From Curtobacterium pusillum (GTDB lineage Bacteria; Actinomycetota; Actinomycetes; Actinomycetales; Microbacteriaceae): DNA of 64,000 nt. Below, in pieces: positions 33,832 through 44,110 of this stretch (positions are counted from its first letter, which is position 1; each line of letters begins with the position of its first letter). The stretch spans positions 1 to 64,000 of the forward strand of contig NZ_VEIY01000004.1 of assembly GCF_007680845.1 (NCBI RefSeq), in the 5' to 3' direction. The notes beneath the pieces are model-generated. The model saw nothing but the letters and a program-made list of their open reading frames with translations. It made no database searches and had not been told where the DNA came from. Made by a program: the position numbers and the translations under genes.

Positions 33832-35954
33832 CGTCGCCGCAGACGGGGATGGACTACCACTCCCTCAACGCGATGCTCAACCTCTACGACGCGGACGGGA
33901 ACATCCAGTTCGACAAGGATCGTGAGGCCGCCAAGCAGTTCTTCCTGCAGCACGTCAACCAGAACACCGTCTTCTTCCACAACCTGAAGGAGCGGCTCGA
34001 CTACCTGGTCGAGAACGAGTACTACGAAAAGGCCACGATCGACCAGTACTCGCTGGAGTTCATCCAGCGGCTGAACGACCTGGCGTACTCGAAGAAGTTC
34101 CGGTTCCAGACGTTCCTCGGCGCGTTCAAGTACTACACGAGCTACACGCTCAAGACGTTCGACGGCAAGCGCTACCTCGAACGCTTCGAGGACCGCGTCG
34201 TGATGACCGCCCTCGGCCTGGCACAGGGCAACGAACAGCTCGCGATCGACCTCGTCGAGGAGATCATCGCCGGCCGCTTCCAGCCTGCGACCCCGACGTT
34301 CCTCAACACCGCGAAGGCCCAGCGCGGCGAACTCGTCTCCTGCTTCCTCCTCCGCATCGAGGACAACATGGAGTCGATCTCGCGCGGCATCAACTCCTCG
34401 CTGCAGCTCTCGAAGCGCGGCGGCGGCGTGGCCTTGCTCCTCTCCAACATCCGTGAGGCCGGCGCCCCGATCAAGCAGATCGAGAACCAGTCCTCCGGGA
34501 TCATCCCCGTGATGAAGCTGCTGGAGGACTCCTTCTCCTACGCGAACCAGCTCGGTGCGCGTCAGGGTGCCGGTGCCGTCTACCTGTCGGCGCACCACCC
34601 GGACATCATGAAGTTCCTCGACACCAAGCGCGAGAACGCCGACGAGAAGATCCGCATCAAGACGCTGTCGCTCGGCGTCGTCGTGCCGGACATCACGTTC
34701 GAGCTCGCGAAGAACAACGAGGACATGTACCTGTTCTCGCCGTACGACGTCGAGAAGGTCTACGGCGTCCCGTTCGGCGACGTCCCGATCTCCGAGAACT
34801 ACCGCGCGATGGTCGACGACTCGCGCATCAAGAAGACGAAGATCAAGGCGCGTGACTTCTTCACGACCATCGCCGAGATCCAGTTCGAGTCCGGCTACCC
34901 GTACATCGTGTTCGAGGACACGGTGAACAAGGCCAACCCGATCAAGGGTCGGATCAACATGTCCAACCTGTGCTCGGAGATCCTGCAGGTCAACACCCCG
35001 ACCACGTTCAACGAGGACCTCTCGTACAACGCGATCGGCAAGGACATCTCCTGCAACCTCGGCTCGCTGAACATCGCGCTGACGATGGACTCGCCGGACT
35101 TCGGCCGCACCATCGAGACCGCCATCCGCGGCCTCACCTCGGTGTCGCAGATGTCGCACATCACGTCGGTCCGCTCCGTCGAGGACGGCAACGACAAGTC
35201 GCACGCCATCGGCCTCGGCCAGATGAACCTGCACGGCTACCTCGCTCGTGAGCGCGTCCACTACGGCTCCGAAGAGGGCATCGACTTCACGAACATCTAC
35301 TTCTACACGGTGCTGTTCCACGCCCTGCGCGCGTCGAACAAGATCGCGATCGAGACCGGCGAGACCTTCGACGGGTTCCGCGACTCCAAGTACGCGTCGG
35401 GCGAGTTCTTCGACAAGTACACGGACCAGGCGTGGACCCCCGCGACCGCCCGTGTCGCGTCGCTCTTCGACAACGCGAACATCACGATCCCGACGCAGGA
35501 CGACTGGAAGGCGCTGAAGGCGTCCATCCAGGAGCACGGCATCTACAACCAGAACCTGCAGGCCGTCCCGCCGACCGGTTCGATCTCGTACATCAACCAC
35601 TCCACGTCGTCGATCCACCCGATCGCGTCGAAGATCGAGATCCGCAAGGAAGGCAAGCTCGGTCGCGTCTACTACCCGGCGCCGTTCATGACGAACGACA
35701 ACCTGGACTACTACCAGGACGCGTACGAGATCGGCCCGGAGAAGATCATCGACACGTACGCCGCGGCGACGCAGCACGTCGACCAGGGTCTGTCCCTGAC
35801 GCTGTTCTTCAAGGACACCGCCACCACGCGCGACATCAACAAGGCGCAGATCTACGCATGGCGCAAGGGCATCAAGACGATCTACTACATCCGTCTGCGC
35901 CAGCTCGCCCTCGAAGGCACCGAGGTCGAGGGCTGCGTCAGCTGCATGCTGTAG
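33801..35954 (+). CDS. nrdE: Class Ib ribonucleotide reductase large subunit
   Basis: 717 aa if the TTG at 33801 is used, which overlaps nrdI by 31 nt; the ATG at 33849 is an alternative. Core features: [22 protein letters not shown] with an active-site Cys, [10 protein letters not shown] and the C-terminal shuttle pair GCVSCML. Full length for NrdE. It reduces ribonucleoside diphosphates with NrdF and NrdH. Coding sequence is unusually regular and highly conserved. Confidence 0.95.
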   Translation: MDAAVADVDLTSPQTGMDYHSLNAMLNLYDADGNIQFDKDREAAKQFFLQHVNQNTVFFHNLKERLDYLVENEYYEKATIDQYSLEFIQRLNDLAYSKKFRFQTFLGAFKYYTSYTLKTFDGKRYLERFEDRVVMTALGLAQGNEQLAIDLVEEIIAGRFQPATPTFLNTAKAQRGELVSCFLLRIEDNMESISRGINSSLQLSKRGGGVALLLSNIREAGAPIKQIENQSSGIIPVMKLLEDSFSYANQLGARQGAGAVYLSAHHPDIMKFLDTKRENADEKIRIKTLSLGVVVPDITFELAKNNEDMYLFSPYDVEKVYGVPFGDVPISENYRAMVDDSRIKKTKIKARDFFTTIAEIQFESGYPYIVFEDTVNKANPIKGRINMSNLCSEILQVNTPTTFNEDLSYNAIGKDISCNLGSLNIALTMDSPDFGRTIETAIRGLTSVSQMSHITSVRSVEDGNDKSHAIGLGQMNLHGYLARERVHYGSEEGIDFTNIYFYTVLFHALRASNKIAIETGETFDGFRDSKYASGEFFDKYTDQAWTPATARVASLFDNANITIPTQDDWKALKASIQEHGIYNQNLQAVPPTGSISYINHSTSSIHPIASKIEIRKEGKLGRVYYPAPFMTNDNLDYYQDAYEIGPEKIIDTYAAATQHVDQGLSLTLFFKDTATTRDINKAQIYAWRKGIKTIYYIRLRQLALEGTEVEGCVSCML

Positions 35955-35973
35955 AGCCTGCCGCTCTCTTTTC

Positions 35974-36009
35974 CTGGAGGCGCGGTGCCAGCCCGCACCG
36001 CGCCTCCAG
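35974..36009. terminator. hairpin between nrdE and nrdF (CTGGAGGCGCGG subtype)
   Basis: CTGGAGGCGCGGTGC (35974-35988) pairs exactly with GCACCGCGCCTCCAG (35995-36009) over a 6-nt loop. It lies inside the operon, so it may be an attenuator or an mRNA stabiliser that sets the NrdE:NrdF ratio, not a full stop. A TCTCTTTTC run precedes it. Confidence 0.7.
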
Positions 36010-36035
36010 TCCGTCACTCAGTCACCATCTCTTGA

Positions 36036-37022
<987 letters not shown>

Positions 37023-37040
37023 GTCTGGTCTGATCCGCGG

Positions 37041-37074
37041 GGACGCCCCGCTGGCTTCGGCCGGCGGGGCGTCC
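37041..37074 (+). terminator. nrd operon terminator
   Basis: GGACGCCCCGC (37041-37051) pairs with GCGGGGCGTCC (37064-37074). It sits 18 nt after the nrdF stop. Its 3' arm is part of a 30-nt repeat found again at 38692. Confidence 0.75.
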
Positions 37075-37086
37075 GTCGTCGGGCGC
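37057..37086 (+). repeat. 30-nt direct repeat, left copy
   Basis: Identical over 30 nt to 38692-38721 and in the same orientation. It covers the 3' half of the nrd terminator. The two copies bound a patch with one orphan gene and one truncated gene. Confidence 0.85.
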
Positions 37087-37228
37087 GGACACGGACCTCG
37101 TCGGCGTGGCGCTGCCTGAGTTGGCGTGTTCCGCGTGAGCAGTACCTGTTGATGCTCACCTGGAGTTCGTATCCGGGTGGGCATCACCCGTCACTGCCCA
37201 GTGGCGAGGTCCCCCTGAGCGGACACCC

Positions 37229-37732
37229 TCAGGCCACGTCCGACCAGCTGGCGCACTTGCCTCGACTCGTCATGTAGCCGGGGCCACCGCGAGAGCCGCA
37301 TCCCGCCTCCGAGTGCTTCTTGTCTTGCTGACAAGCCTCCCAAGCATCCCTCGCCGCGTTCTTCTCCTCTTCGGCGTGCTTGGCTGCCGCAGTGGCTTTC
37401 TCCACGTAGCCCCATGCCCGGTCAACGTCGTCCTGCTGTTCGTTGACGGTCGAATTGACCTGCCGGTCGCATTCCGCCATCCCGCCCTTGCTCGGGTGGT
37501 GCATGTAGCAGCCGATCAGCTCGGCGGTGGCGGTGGCCGGGGACCACTGGCGGTCGACCGCCTGTTGATGCTCGCGAATGGCCGCTGACTGCGTCGAAAC
37601 GGCGTCCTGCCACGTCCGGAGGGCGTCCTGGTAAGCCCTCATGTCATCAGCGCACTCGTCGTCGCTGTCGTGAGCCGTGATGAACGACCCGTCCTTCATG
37701 AACACGATGAGCGGATTGCCTGTTGAACTCAT
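37229..37732 (-). CDS. unknown Cys-containing helical protein
   Basis: 167 aa from an ATG at 37732 with no strong ribosome site. The N-terminus is NPLIVFMKDGSFITAHDSDD. The middle is a long helix rich in Gln, Ala, Asp and Lys, likely coiled coil (for example EKATAAAKHAEEEKNAARDA). It has several cysteines (ECADD, IGCYMHH, AECDRQ, EACQQD, AGCGSR, GKCASW). No family is recognised. It lies between the 30-nt repeats, so it may be foreign. Confidence 0.55.
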   Translation of the reverse strand: MSSTGNPLIVFMKDGSFITAHDSDDECADDMRAYQDALRTWQDAVSTQSAAIREHQQAVDRQWSPATATAELIGCYMHHPSKGGMAECDRQVNSTVNEQQDDVDRAWGYVEKATAAAKHAEEEKNAARDAWEACQQDKKHSEAGCGSRGGPGYMTSRGKCASWSDVA

Positions 37733-37997
37733 CTTGGCGGCCCTTGCGTCGTGCCCTGATCGGGCGTTCCCTACGTTGCGCTGAGAGGAAGGCGCCGCTG
37801 GCGAGCGACGCGATGAGAGGCTGGTCGGCGGGCACACGACCCGCCGACGGGCAGAGTGTACCTCTCGGCCGCCTGGTCACGCTCGCCGAGTAGCCATGCA
37901 CCTCTCGGTGGTGTCCCGGGCTCTCGAGTCGACTCGAAATCCGCCACGGCGGAGCGTCCCCGTCGGGCGCGGATGATCGCGCCTGCTGATCGGTGGC

Positions 37998-38609
37998 TCA
38001 GAGCTGGGACGCGACCCGGCGGAGCAGTCCTTCGATGTCGCGTTCGCTCACACGGGTCTGCACGTCAAGTTCGGCGGTGGCGCCCATGTTCTTCTGCGCG
38101 CGCTCGTGCTGCACCAGTGCCCACCGCGCGTCGTTCTCGACCCGGAGACCCTCGGTCAGGTCCGCGGACGGCAGCGCCTTCTTGACGCCGGCCACGACGT
38201 GCGCGCCGATTGATGCGATGTTGTGGGCGATGGTGTCGACGAAACTGTCGAGCTCAGCGGCTCTCAGCGCCCGGTTGATCCAGCCGTGCTGCGCGACTGT
38301 CGCGGCATCGACCAGATCCGCGCCCACGACGGCCCCCAGCGCGCGGGCGCGGCCCATCCACTCGCGCAGGTCCTGCGTGCCGTCGCCACCGGGCATGATC
38401 CCCAGCAGCGCTTCGTTCTGCGCGAGCTTCACGGTCTCGGCCGCGGCGAGAGTCATGTCTGCAGCCACGACGAACTCAGCACCGGCGGCGCACGCGACGC
38501 CGGCGAGCTTCACGATGGACACCCGGGGTTGACCTCGGAGGAGCTCGCTGACGCCCTGGTGAACGTTGACGGTCGGATACTTCTCGGCCACTTCCACCAG
38601 CTGCGGCAT
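37998..38609 (-). pseudogene. enoyl-CoA hydratase/isomerase, 5'-truncated
   Basis: 203 aa of an enoyl-CoA hydratase fold: SIVKLAGVACAAGAEFVVAADM is the oxyanion-hole region and GIMPGGDGTQDLREWMGRAR carries the conserved PGGDGT and GRAR. The N-terminal 60-80 residues with the first beta strands are absent. The frame stays open upstream to the 30-nt repeat at 38692, with no recognisable family sequence. The gene was probably cut when the repeat-bounded patch arose. It may still be translated from the ATG at 38609 but is unlikely to be active. Confidence 0.65.
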
Positions 38610-38691
38610 GCCACGGGTCGTGCATCGGGCCCCAGCAGCAGCGGTATCGCAGCGGTCAACCCCGGCCTGATCGCCCCGATGCCGCTCAGCA

Positions 38692-38721
38692 TCGGCCGGC
38701 GGGGCGTCCGTCGTCGGGCGC
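38692..38721 (+). repeat. 30-nt direct repeat, right copy
   Basis: Identical to 37057-37086. Here GGCGGGGCG can pair with CGCCCCGC just downstream, forming a terminator for the minus-strand hydrolase that ends at 38760. Confidence 0.85.
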
Positions 38722-38759
38722 CCCGCTGGTCTGAATCGCCTGTCGTGGTCTGCGGAACG

Positions 38760-39524
38760 TCAGGGCTGCGTTGCTCGGGTCAGCCATTCTCCGAGCAACG
38801 CCTTGAGGATCGCGGGCTGCTCGTGCGGTAGTGCGTGCCCGGCTCCGTCGAGGACGGCGAGCGTCGCGTGCGGGTGCTGGTGGACGAGCTCGGCAGCTGC
38901 GGCGAAGCCGGCGGTCGAGTCCTGCCTCCCCGCGACCACGAGCATCGGGCCGTGGAAGACACCGGAGCTGTCCACTTCCCACGTCGCACCGGTCCGCTCC
39001 AGGAACGCGCCGTCCGCGAGCGGCAGTGCCGGTGCGACGTACCGTTCGTACCGCTCGAGCAGCTCGGGCGTCTGCACCACGAAGTAGTCCCGGAAGCCCT
39101 CGTCCCCGAGTTCCGGGGCCGCCACGACCGGCTGGTGCGCAGGGACGTCGTGGGCGGACGCGAGCAGCGGACACACGAGCGCCAAGCCGGCCACTCGACT
39201 CCCGGCGCTCCGCGCGACGGCCTGCGCCAGGTACCCGCCCGCAGAATGTCCGACCAGGAGTACGGGCTCCCGCGCGATCGCCTCGACGAACTCGACGAGG
39301 ACCGTCACCACGTCGGCGGCACTGCGGACGGATCCGTCGGCGGGTGACTGACCCATGCCTGGCAGGTCGAGGTAGATGCGTCGCACTCCGGGGCGGTCGA
39401 GCGCGGGTTCGAAGCCGACCTCGGCTTCGCGGTGATCGACGCCGGCACCGTGCAGCACCACGACCGGACGACCGGCCCCGTGCTCCACGAAGCGGATGCT
39501 GCTGCTCGCGATCGTGCGGATCAT
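38760..39524 (-). CDS. alpha/beta hydrolase
   Basis: 254 aa. Oxyanion motif VVLHGAGVDHRE, nucleophile elbow LLVGHSAGGYLAQ (Ser), and catalytic His in DGAGHALPHEQP. The acid is likely Asp in VAGRQDST. Typical cytoplasmic esterase or hydrolase; substrate unknown. It diverges from the GntR gene, so it could belong to that regulon. Confidence 0.9.
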   Translation of the reverse strand: MIRTIASSSIRFVEHGAGRPVVVLHGAGVDHREAEVGFEPALDRPGVRRIYLDLPGMGQSPADGSVRSAADVVTVLVEFVEAIAREPVLLVGHSAGGYLAQAVARSAGSRVAGLALVCPLLASAHDVPAHQPVVAAPELGDEGFRDYFVVQTPELLERYERYVAPALPLADGAFLERTGATWEVDSSGVFHGPMLVVAGRQDSTAGFAAAAELVHQHPHATLAVLDGAGHALPHEQPAILKALLGEWLTRATQP

Positions 39525-39677
39525 CTGGGAACGATGCCGCCACAGCTCGAGGAGCGCAACCCTGACGACCCGCGAAACGATCCTGTAACACCCCGGTGAC
39601 CATCGGCGACACCCGTCGTCCATATGCTCGCCTGCATCTGAGGGCCGCACTCTGACGGCCCGGGCAGGAGACCCGTC

Positions 39678-40496
39678 GTGGACACGCAACCCGAACTCAT
39701 CGAGGCCATCGGACGGGCGAGGGCGGGCAGCGGCCAACGCATCCGCGAGCTCCTGCAGTCCTCGCCTCGGCGCGCCCACGTCCTGCTCCGCGCCAGCATC
39801 CGTCGTGGCCTGCTGACGGCTGGCCGTCCGGTCGAGGAACAGAACCTCATCATGTCGATGATGATGAGCCGCAACAGCATCCGATCCGCCCTCACGATGC
39901 TCGGCGCCGAGGGACTCATCGAGCGTCGCCAGAAGGTCGGGACGAGCGTCGTCGCCTCGATCTCGGAGCTGCCGCTGCTCGAACTGCTGCCCGTCGGCGG
40001 GTGGACCCGAGCTGAGGAGGACCCCGAGCGCCCGTCGGTCGCGCTGGAGATCTCGGAGCTGGAGCGCGGCACCGTCTTCGCGGACGAACACATCCGCTCG
40101 CGCCTCGACATCGACGACGAGCGCGTCCTGATGCGTGAGGACCTCGTGACCCGCGGAGGTGAGCCGCTCGGCGTCCTGGTCGGGTACTACCCGATCAGCG
40201 CACCGGACCTCCTCGTCGGCGACGACGACCGCGATGCCCAACTGAACGCGATGCGGCAGGTGGCGCTCTCCCACGTCGAGGCGACCGTCGAAGCGGTCAA
40301 CTGTGACGAGCGCACCGCGAAGGTCCTGAAGGTGGCGGTGGGCGCGGCGATCCTCGTCCGGGAGACGGTCGTGCACGGTGCCGACGGTCGACCGACCATG
40401 CTCGCCTACGGTCACTACCGGGGGGACCGCGTCGCGCTCTGGGCAAAGCACGACGACGTGCCCGCGATGCTCCACACGCACGATCCCGGCCGCTGA
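39678..40496 (+). CDS. GntR-family regulator with UTRA domain
   Basis: 272 aa from GTG 39678, with CAGGAG upstream. The winged helix (residues about 35-95) includes MMSRNSIRSALTMLGAEGLI and RRQKVGT. The C-terminal UTRA ligand domain (about 105-265) has GTVFADEHIRSRLDIDDER and VLVRETVVHGADGRP. HutC-type regulators sense small molecules. It lies directly before the ABC transporter and monooxygenase cluster, so it is the likely specific regulator. Upstream is a hairpin GGGCCG...CGGCCC and TATGCT as a -10. Confidence 0.92.
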   Translation: MDTQPELIEAIGRARAGSGQRIRELLQSSPRRAHVLLRASIRRGLLTAGRPVEEQNLIMSMMMSRNSIRSALTMLGAEGLIERRQKVGTSVVASISELPLLELLPVGGWTRAEEDPERPSVALEISELERGTVFADEHIRSRLDIDDERVLMREDLVTRGGEPLGVLVGYYPISAPDLLVGDDDRDAQLNAMRQVALSHVEATVEAVNCDERTAKVLKVAVGAAILVRETVVHGADGRPTMLAYGHYRGDRVALWAKHDDVPAMLHTHDPGR

Positions 40497-40621
40497 CCGG
40501 CAGCGGTCGCTGGTCGGCGGAAACCCCGTGGATCCCCGTACCCATGCGGATCGGCGGCGCGCAATCAAGCGTTACCGCGAGGTCACGGGGCGGAATCAAT
40601 CGGCACCTAGCGTCATCTCCA

Positions 40622-40641
40622 CGCGGGGACCCCTCCCCGCG
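40622..40641 (+). promoter_or_regulatory. leader hairpin before the ABC operon
   Basis: CGCGGGGA (40622-40629) pairs exactly with TCCCCGCG (40634-40641) across a CCCC loop. The ribosome site GAGAGGAAGG follows 7 nt later, so the hairpin leaves it exposed. A -10-like TAGCGT lies near 40608. Function as a 5' stabiliser or operator is open. Confidence 0.5.
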
Positions 40642-40666
40642 ACTGGCTGAGAGGAAGGGCCTCGAC

Positions 40667-41584
40667 ATGGTGCGCTTCATCGGCTCACGCATCGCGCGGA
40701 TCGTCGTCACGGTCCTCGCGGTGCTCACGTTCGCGTTCATCCTCGCCCGGCTCACCGGCGACCCCGTCCGGCTCATGCTCCCCGACCAGGCCACCCAGGC
40801 CGACGTGGACGCAGCCCGGCACAGTCTCGGTCTCGACCGACCGCTCCTGGTGCAGTACGTCGACTTCATGGCCGGGGCGCTCCGGGGCGACCTGGGCCAG
40901 TCCATCCGGCAGGGACAGTCGGCGCTCGGGTTGGTGCTCGAGCGGCTCCCGAACACGGTCGAACTCGCGCTGACGTCGTTCGTCATCGGGTTCGTCCTCG
41001 CGGTCGCTCTCGCGGTGGTCGCGGAGACGACCGGGAGTCGTCGACTCCGGTCGACGCTGATGTGGCTCGCGACGGTCCGCCAGGCGATCCCGCCGTACCT
41101 GTTCGGGATCCTCCTGGTCCTCGTCTTCTCGGTCTCCCTCGGGTTGCTCCCCGCGATCGGACGGACGAGCTACGCGAGCTTCGTGCTCCCGGTGGCGACG
41201 ATGGCGACCTTCGAGGTCGCGCTCTATCTGCGGCTCATCTCCTCGTCCTTCGACGAGTCACGGTCGCTCGACTACGTGCGCACGGCCCGTGCCAAGGGCG
41301 TGTCCCATGGGCGGATCGTCGTCCGCCACATGCTCCCCAACGCGTTGCTGCCGGTGATCACGATCGCCGGCATCAACCTCGGGGTGCTGATGGGGGGCAC
41401 GGTCGTGCTCGAGATGGTCTTCAACTGGCCGGGCCTCGGACGTCTGATCGTGCAGGGCGTCACCGAGCGGGACTACCCGATCGTGCAGGCGGGTGTCGTG
41501 CTCATCGCGATGCTCTTCGTCGCCATCAACTTCATCGTCGACATGCTCTACGCGGTACTCGACCCGCGGGTGAGGCTCTCATGA
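40667..41584 (+). CDS. ABC transporter permease, DppB/OppB type
   Basis: 305 aa with six membrane helices. N-terminal FIGSRIARIVVTVLAVLTFA and LGLDRPLLVQYVDFMAGALR are typical of oligopeptide permease B. The ATPase-coupling EAA loop is VRTARAKGVSHGRIVVRHML. Ribosome site GAGAGGAAGG. Forms the channel with the next gene (ATGA overlap). Confidence 0.94.
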   Translation: MVRFIGSRIARIVVTVLAVLTFAFILARLTGDPVRLMLPDQATQADVDAARHSLGLDRPLLVQYVDFMAGALRGDLGQSIRQGQSALGLVLERLPNTVELALTSFVIGFVLAVALAVVAETTGSRRLRSTLMWLATVRQAIPPYLFGILLVLVFSVSLGLLPAIGRTSYASFVLPVATMATFEVALYLRLISSSFDESRSLDYVRTARAKGVSHGRIVVRHMLPNALLPVITIAGINLGVLMGGTVVLEMVFNWPGLGRLIVQGVTERDYPIVQAGVVLIAMLFVAINFIVDMLYAVLDPRVRLS

Positions 41585-42450
41585 CACAGGCAACGACGCG
41601 ACTCCGCAGTCGGACGCAGGCTCGTTCCCTCACGGCCGGACTGGTCGCCGCCGCCCCGTCGCTCGTCGTCGCGACCGTCATGCTCGCGATCGTCGCGCTC
41701 GTGGTCGTGGTCGTGCCGTTCCTGCCGACCTTCGACCCCTACTCGCAGGACCTGGCGAGCGCGCAACAGACACCGTTCACGACGGGCGCGCACGTGCTCG
41801 GGACGGACGCGCTCGGCCGCGACCTGCTCAGCCGGCTGTCGGTGGCGACGCGGACCTCGCTGGTCGTGGCGTTCGGCGCCGTGCTCATCTCGATGGTGCT
41901 CGGTCTCGCGATCGGCCTCGTCGCCGGTTGGCGCCGAGGGCGGCTCGACGCATTCCTGATGGGCGTCGCGGACGTGCAGCTCTCGATCCCCGTCGTGCTG
42001 CTCCTCATCGTGCTCGTCGCGGCGCTCGGCTCCAGCACGACCCTGCTCGTGGTCATGCTCGGCCTGACGAACTGGGTCGGCTACGGCCGCGTGTCCCGAT
42101 CCATCGCGGTGTCCCTCAGGGAGCGCGAGTTCGTCACCGCGGTCACCGCCGCGGGCGGCTCCAGCTGGTGGGTGATCAGCAGGCACCTCCTGCCGAACGT
42201 GCTCCCGCAGATCGCGATCCTGGCGGCGTTCGAGATCGGGACGGTGATCACGATCGAGTCGTCGCTGTCCTTCATCGGCCTCGGCATCCAACCGCCGACC
42301 CCGAGCCTCGGCGGACTCATCGCCGACGGACAGAACTACCTGCAGACCAACCCTGCGCTCGTCGTCCTGCCCGCGCTGATGATCCTCATGGTCATCGGCG
42401 GGGTCCAGTTCGTCTCGCAGGGCATGTCCGCCCGCCGCGCGCGGCGCTGA
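41581..42450 (+). CDS. ABC transporter permease, DppC/OppC type
   Basis: 289 aa with six membrane helices. HVLGTDALGRDLLSRLSVATR is the standard DppC periplasmic start, and FVTAVTAAGGSSWWVISRHL is the EAA loop. IGLGIQPPTPSLGGLIADGQ closes the family signature. Overlaps the DppB-type gene. Followed by a short hairpin at 42459-42477. Confidence 0.94.
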   Translation: MTQATTRLRSRTQARSLTAGLVAAAPSLVVATVMLAIVALVVVVVPFLPTFDPYSQDLASAQQTPFTTGAHVLGTDALGRDLLSRLSVATRTSLVVAFGAVLISMVLGLAIGLVAGWRRGRLDAFLMGVADVQLSIPVVLLLIVLVAALGSSTTLLVVMLGLTNWVGYGRVSRSIAVSLREREFVTAVTAAGGSSWWVISRHLLPNVLPQIAILAAFEIGTVITIESSLSFIGLGIQPPTPSLGGLIADGQNYLQTNPALVVLPALMILMVIGGVQFVSQGMSARRARR

Positions 42451-42458
42451 CACGGCCT

Positions 42459-42477
42459 GGAGGCACGACACGCCTCC
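42459..42477 (+). terminator. short intraoperon hairpin
   Basis: GGAGGC (42459-42464) pairs with GCCTCC (42472-42477). It is a small relative of the GGAGGCGCGG family and may tune expression of the binding protein relative to the permeases. Confidence 0.45.
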
Positions 42478-42576
42478 GTCACGGACCACGCGTCCAGTGC
42501 GTCCCACCGCTCCTGCCCTCCCCGCTCCGCCCGTTCGTCCCGCCCCCGTACCCTCACCCGGAAGGGAACCTCCCTC

Positions 42577-44100
42577 ATGGCAACACCCCGGATCCACCGA
42601 CTGCTCCTCGCTGTCGGCCTCACCAGTGCCGCAGCCCTCGTGCTGACCGGCTGCGCGGGCTTCTCCTCCGCTGACTCAGGCGACTCCGCCGACGGCGGCA
42701 CCAAGAGCACCGTGACCGCTGCCCTCACCGCCGAGCCGTCGACGCTCGACCCGGTCTTCGACACGAACCTCCAGTCCCTCAACGTGTTCGAGAACGTCTT
42801 CGACCAGCTCACCACCATCTCCACGGACGGCAGTGTCGGTCCGGGTCTCGCGACGAAGTGGTCCCACGACGACTCCCTGACCACGTGGACGTTCGACCTG
42901 CGCGACGACGCCGAGTTCTCCGACGGGTCGCCGGTCACCGCCGAGGACGTCGTCTACACGTACGAGACCGCGATGAAGGACCCGAAGTCGAACCTCGGCG
43001 GGTACATGACCGCGATCAAGTCCCTCGACGCCACGGACGACCACACCGTCGTCTTCCACCTCAACACGGCCTACGCGCCCTTCGACCGTCAGGTGACCCT
43101 CGTGTCGATCCTGCCGAAGGCGATCTACTCGAAGGGCGCCGAGGCCTTCGGACAGAAGCCGGTCGGCTCCGGTCCGTACGAGGTCGTCAAGTGGACCCAC
43201 GGCGACTCCATCACGCTGAAGCGGAACCCGGACTACTGGGGGAAGCAGGGCACCTACGAGAACGTCGTGTTCCAGTTCGTGCCGGACGAGACCACCCGAG
43301 CCAACTCGGTTCGCTCCGGCGACCTCGACATCGCACTCCTCGGACCGGCGAGCGTCAGCACCGCGAAGTCGTCGGACGCGATCGACGTCGTGGACACGAA
43401 GTCGAACCGCGTGATCTACACCGGCTTCAACGCGACCGCGAAGTGGCTCGACGACGCCGACTTCCGGAAGGCCGTCAGCCTGGCGATCGACCGGAAGGCG
43501 ATCTCGAAGGAGTTGATGGCCGGCACGACCGAGCCGGCGAGCCAGCTCGTCGCGTCGGTCACGCAGGGGTACGACTCCTCCATCAAGCCGACCGAGCAGG
43601 ACGTGAAGGAGGCCAAGCGGCTCGTCAAGGCATCCGGGTACGACGGTTCCACGATCACGCTGAGCTACCCGACCACCACCCTTCCGCAGATCCAGCAGTT
43701 GGCGCAGTCGGTGCAGCAGTACCTCAAGGCGGTCGGCATCACGGTCAAGCTCGACGGGCAGGAGTTCTCGACCTTCTCGGCGAACTGGTTCGCGAGCAAG
43801 TTCGCCGGGCTCTACATCTACGCGTTCGCGCCGTCGGTGCTCGACGCCGACCTGCCGCTGACGATGCTCACGAAGTCGGGCGGTCAGGGCTACGCCAAGA
43901 ACGCGCAGATCGACTCCCTGCTCGCGAAGGAGCTCGCGGAGCCCGACGAGGACGCGCGGGATGCCGACATTGCACAGATCTCGAAGATCGTGAACGACAA
44001 CACGTACTACGCGCCACTCATCGCCGACACCTACACGTACGGCGTCACCAAGGGGCTCGACTGGACCCCTCGTCCCAACGGCATGATCCTCTTCAACTAG
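42577..44100 (+). CDS. ABC transporter substrate-binding lipoprotein, family 5
   Basis: 507 aa. Lipobox LVLTGCAG with Cys26. Family 5 (peptide/nickel) features: TAEPSTLDPVFDTN, FDLRDDAEFSDGSPVTAEDV, KWTHGDSITLKRNPDYWG. It lies outside the membrane and delivers the ligand to the two permeases. In the related EDTA-degrading system the same family (EppA) binds a chelate, so peptide is not a safe assumption. GGAAGG before the ATG. Confidence 0.93.
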   Translation: MATPRIHRLLLAVGLTSAAALVLTGCAGFSSADSGDSADGGTKSTVTAALTAEPSTLDPVFDTNLQSLNVFENVFDQLTTISTDGSVGPGLATKWSHDDSLTTWTFDLRDDAEFSDGSPVTAEDVVYTYETAMKDPKSNLGGYMTAIKSLDATDDHTVVFHLNTAYAPFDRQVTLVSILPKAIYSKGAEAFGQKPVGSGPYEVVKWTHGDSITLKRNPDYWGKQGTYENVVFQFVPDETTRANSVRSGDLDIALLGPASVSTAKSSDAIDVVDTKSNRVIYTGFNATAKWLDDADFRKAVSLAIDRKAISKELMAGTTEPASQLVASVTQGYDSSIKPTEQDVKEAKRLVKASGYDGSTITLSYPTTTLPQIQQLAQSVQQYLKAVGITVKLDGQEFSTFSANWFASKFAGLYIYAFAPSVLDADLPLTMLTKSGGQGYAKNAQIDSLLAKELAEPDEDARDADIAQISKIVNDNTYYAPLIADTYTYGVTKGLDWTPRPNGMILFN

Positions 44101-44110
44101 GAGTCGCACG

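Noticed and set aside
40622..40660. Possible TPP riboswitch before the ABC operon, because a CGCGGGGA stem is followed by GGCTGAGAGG
   Set aside because: The second half of the TPP aptamer (ACCTGAT, GGATAATACC, GCGTAGGGA) is absent before the start codon, and CTGAGAGG doubles as the ribosome site.
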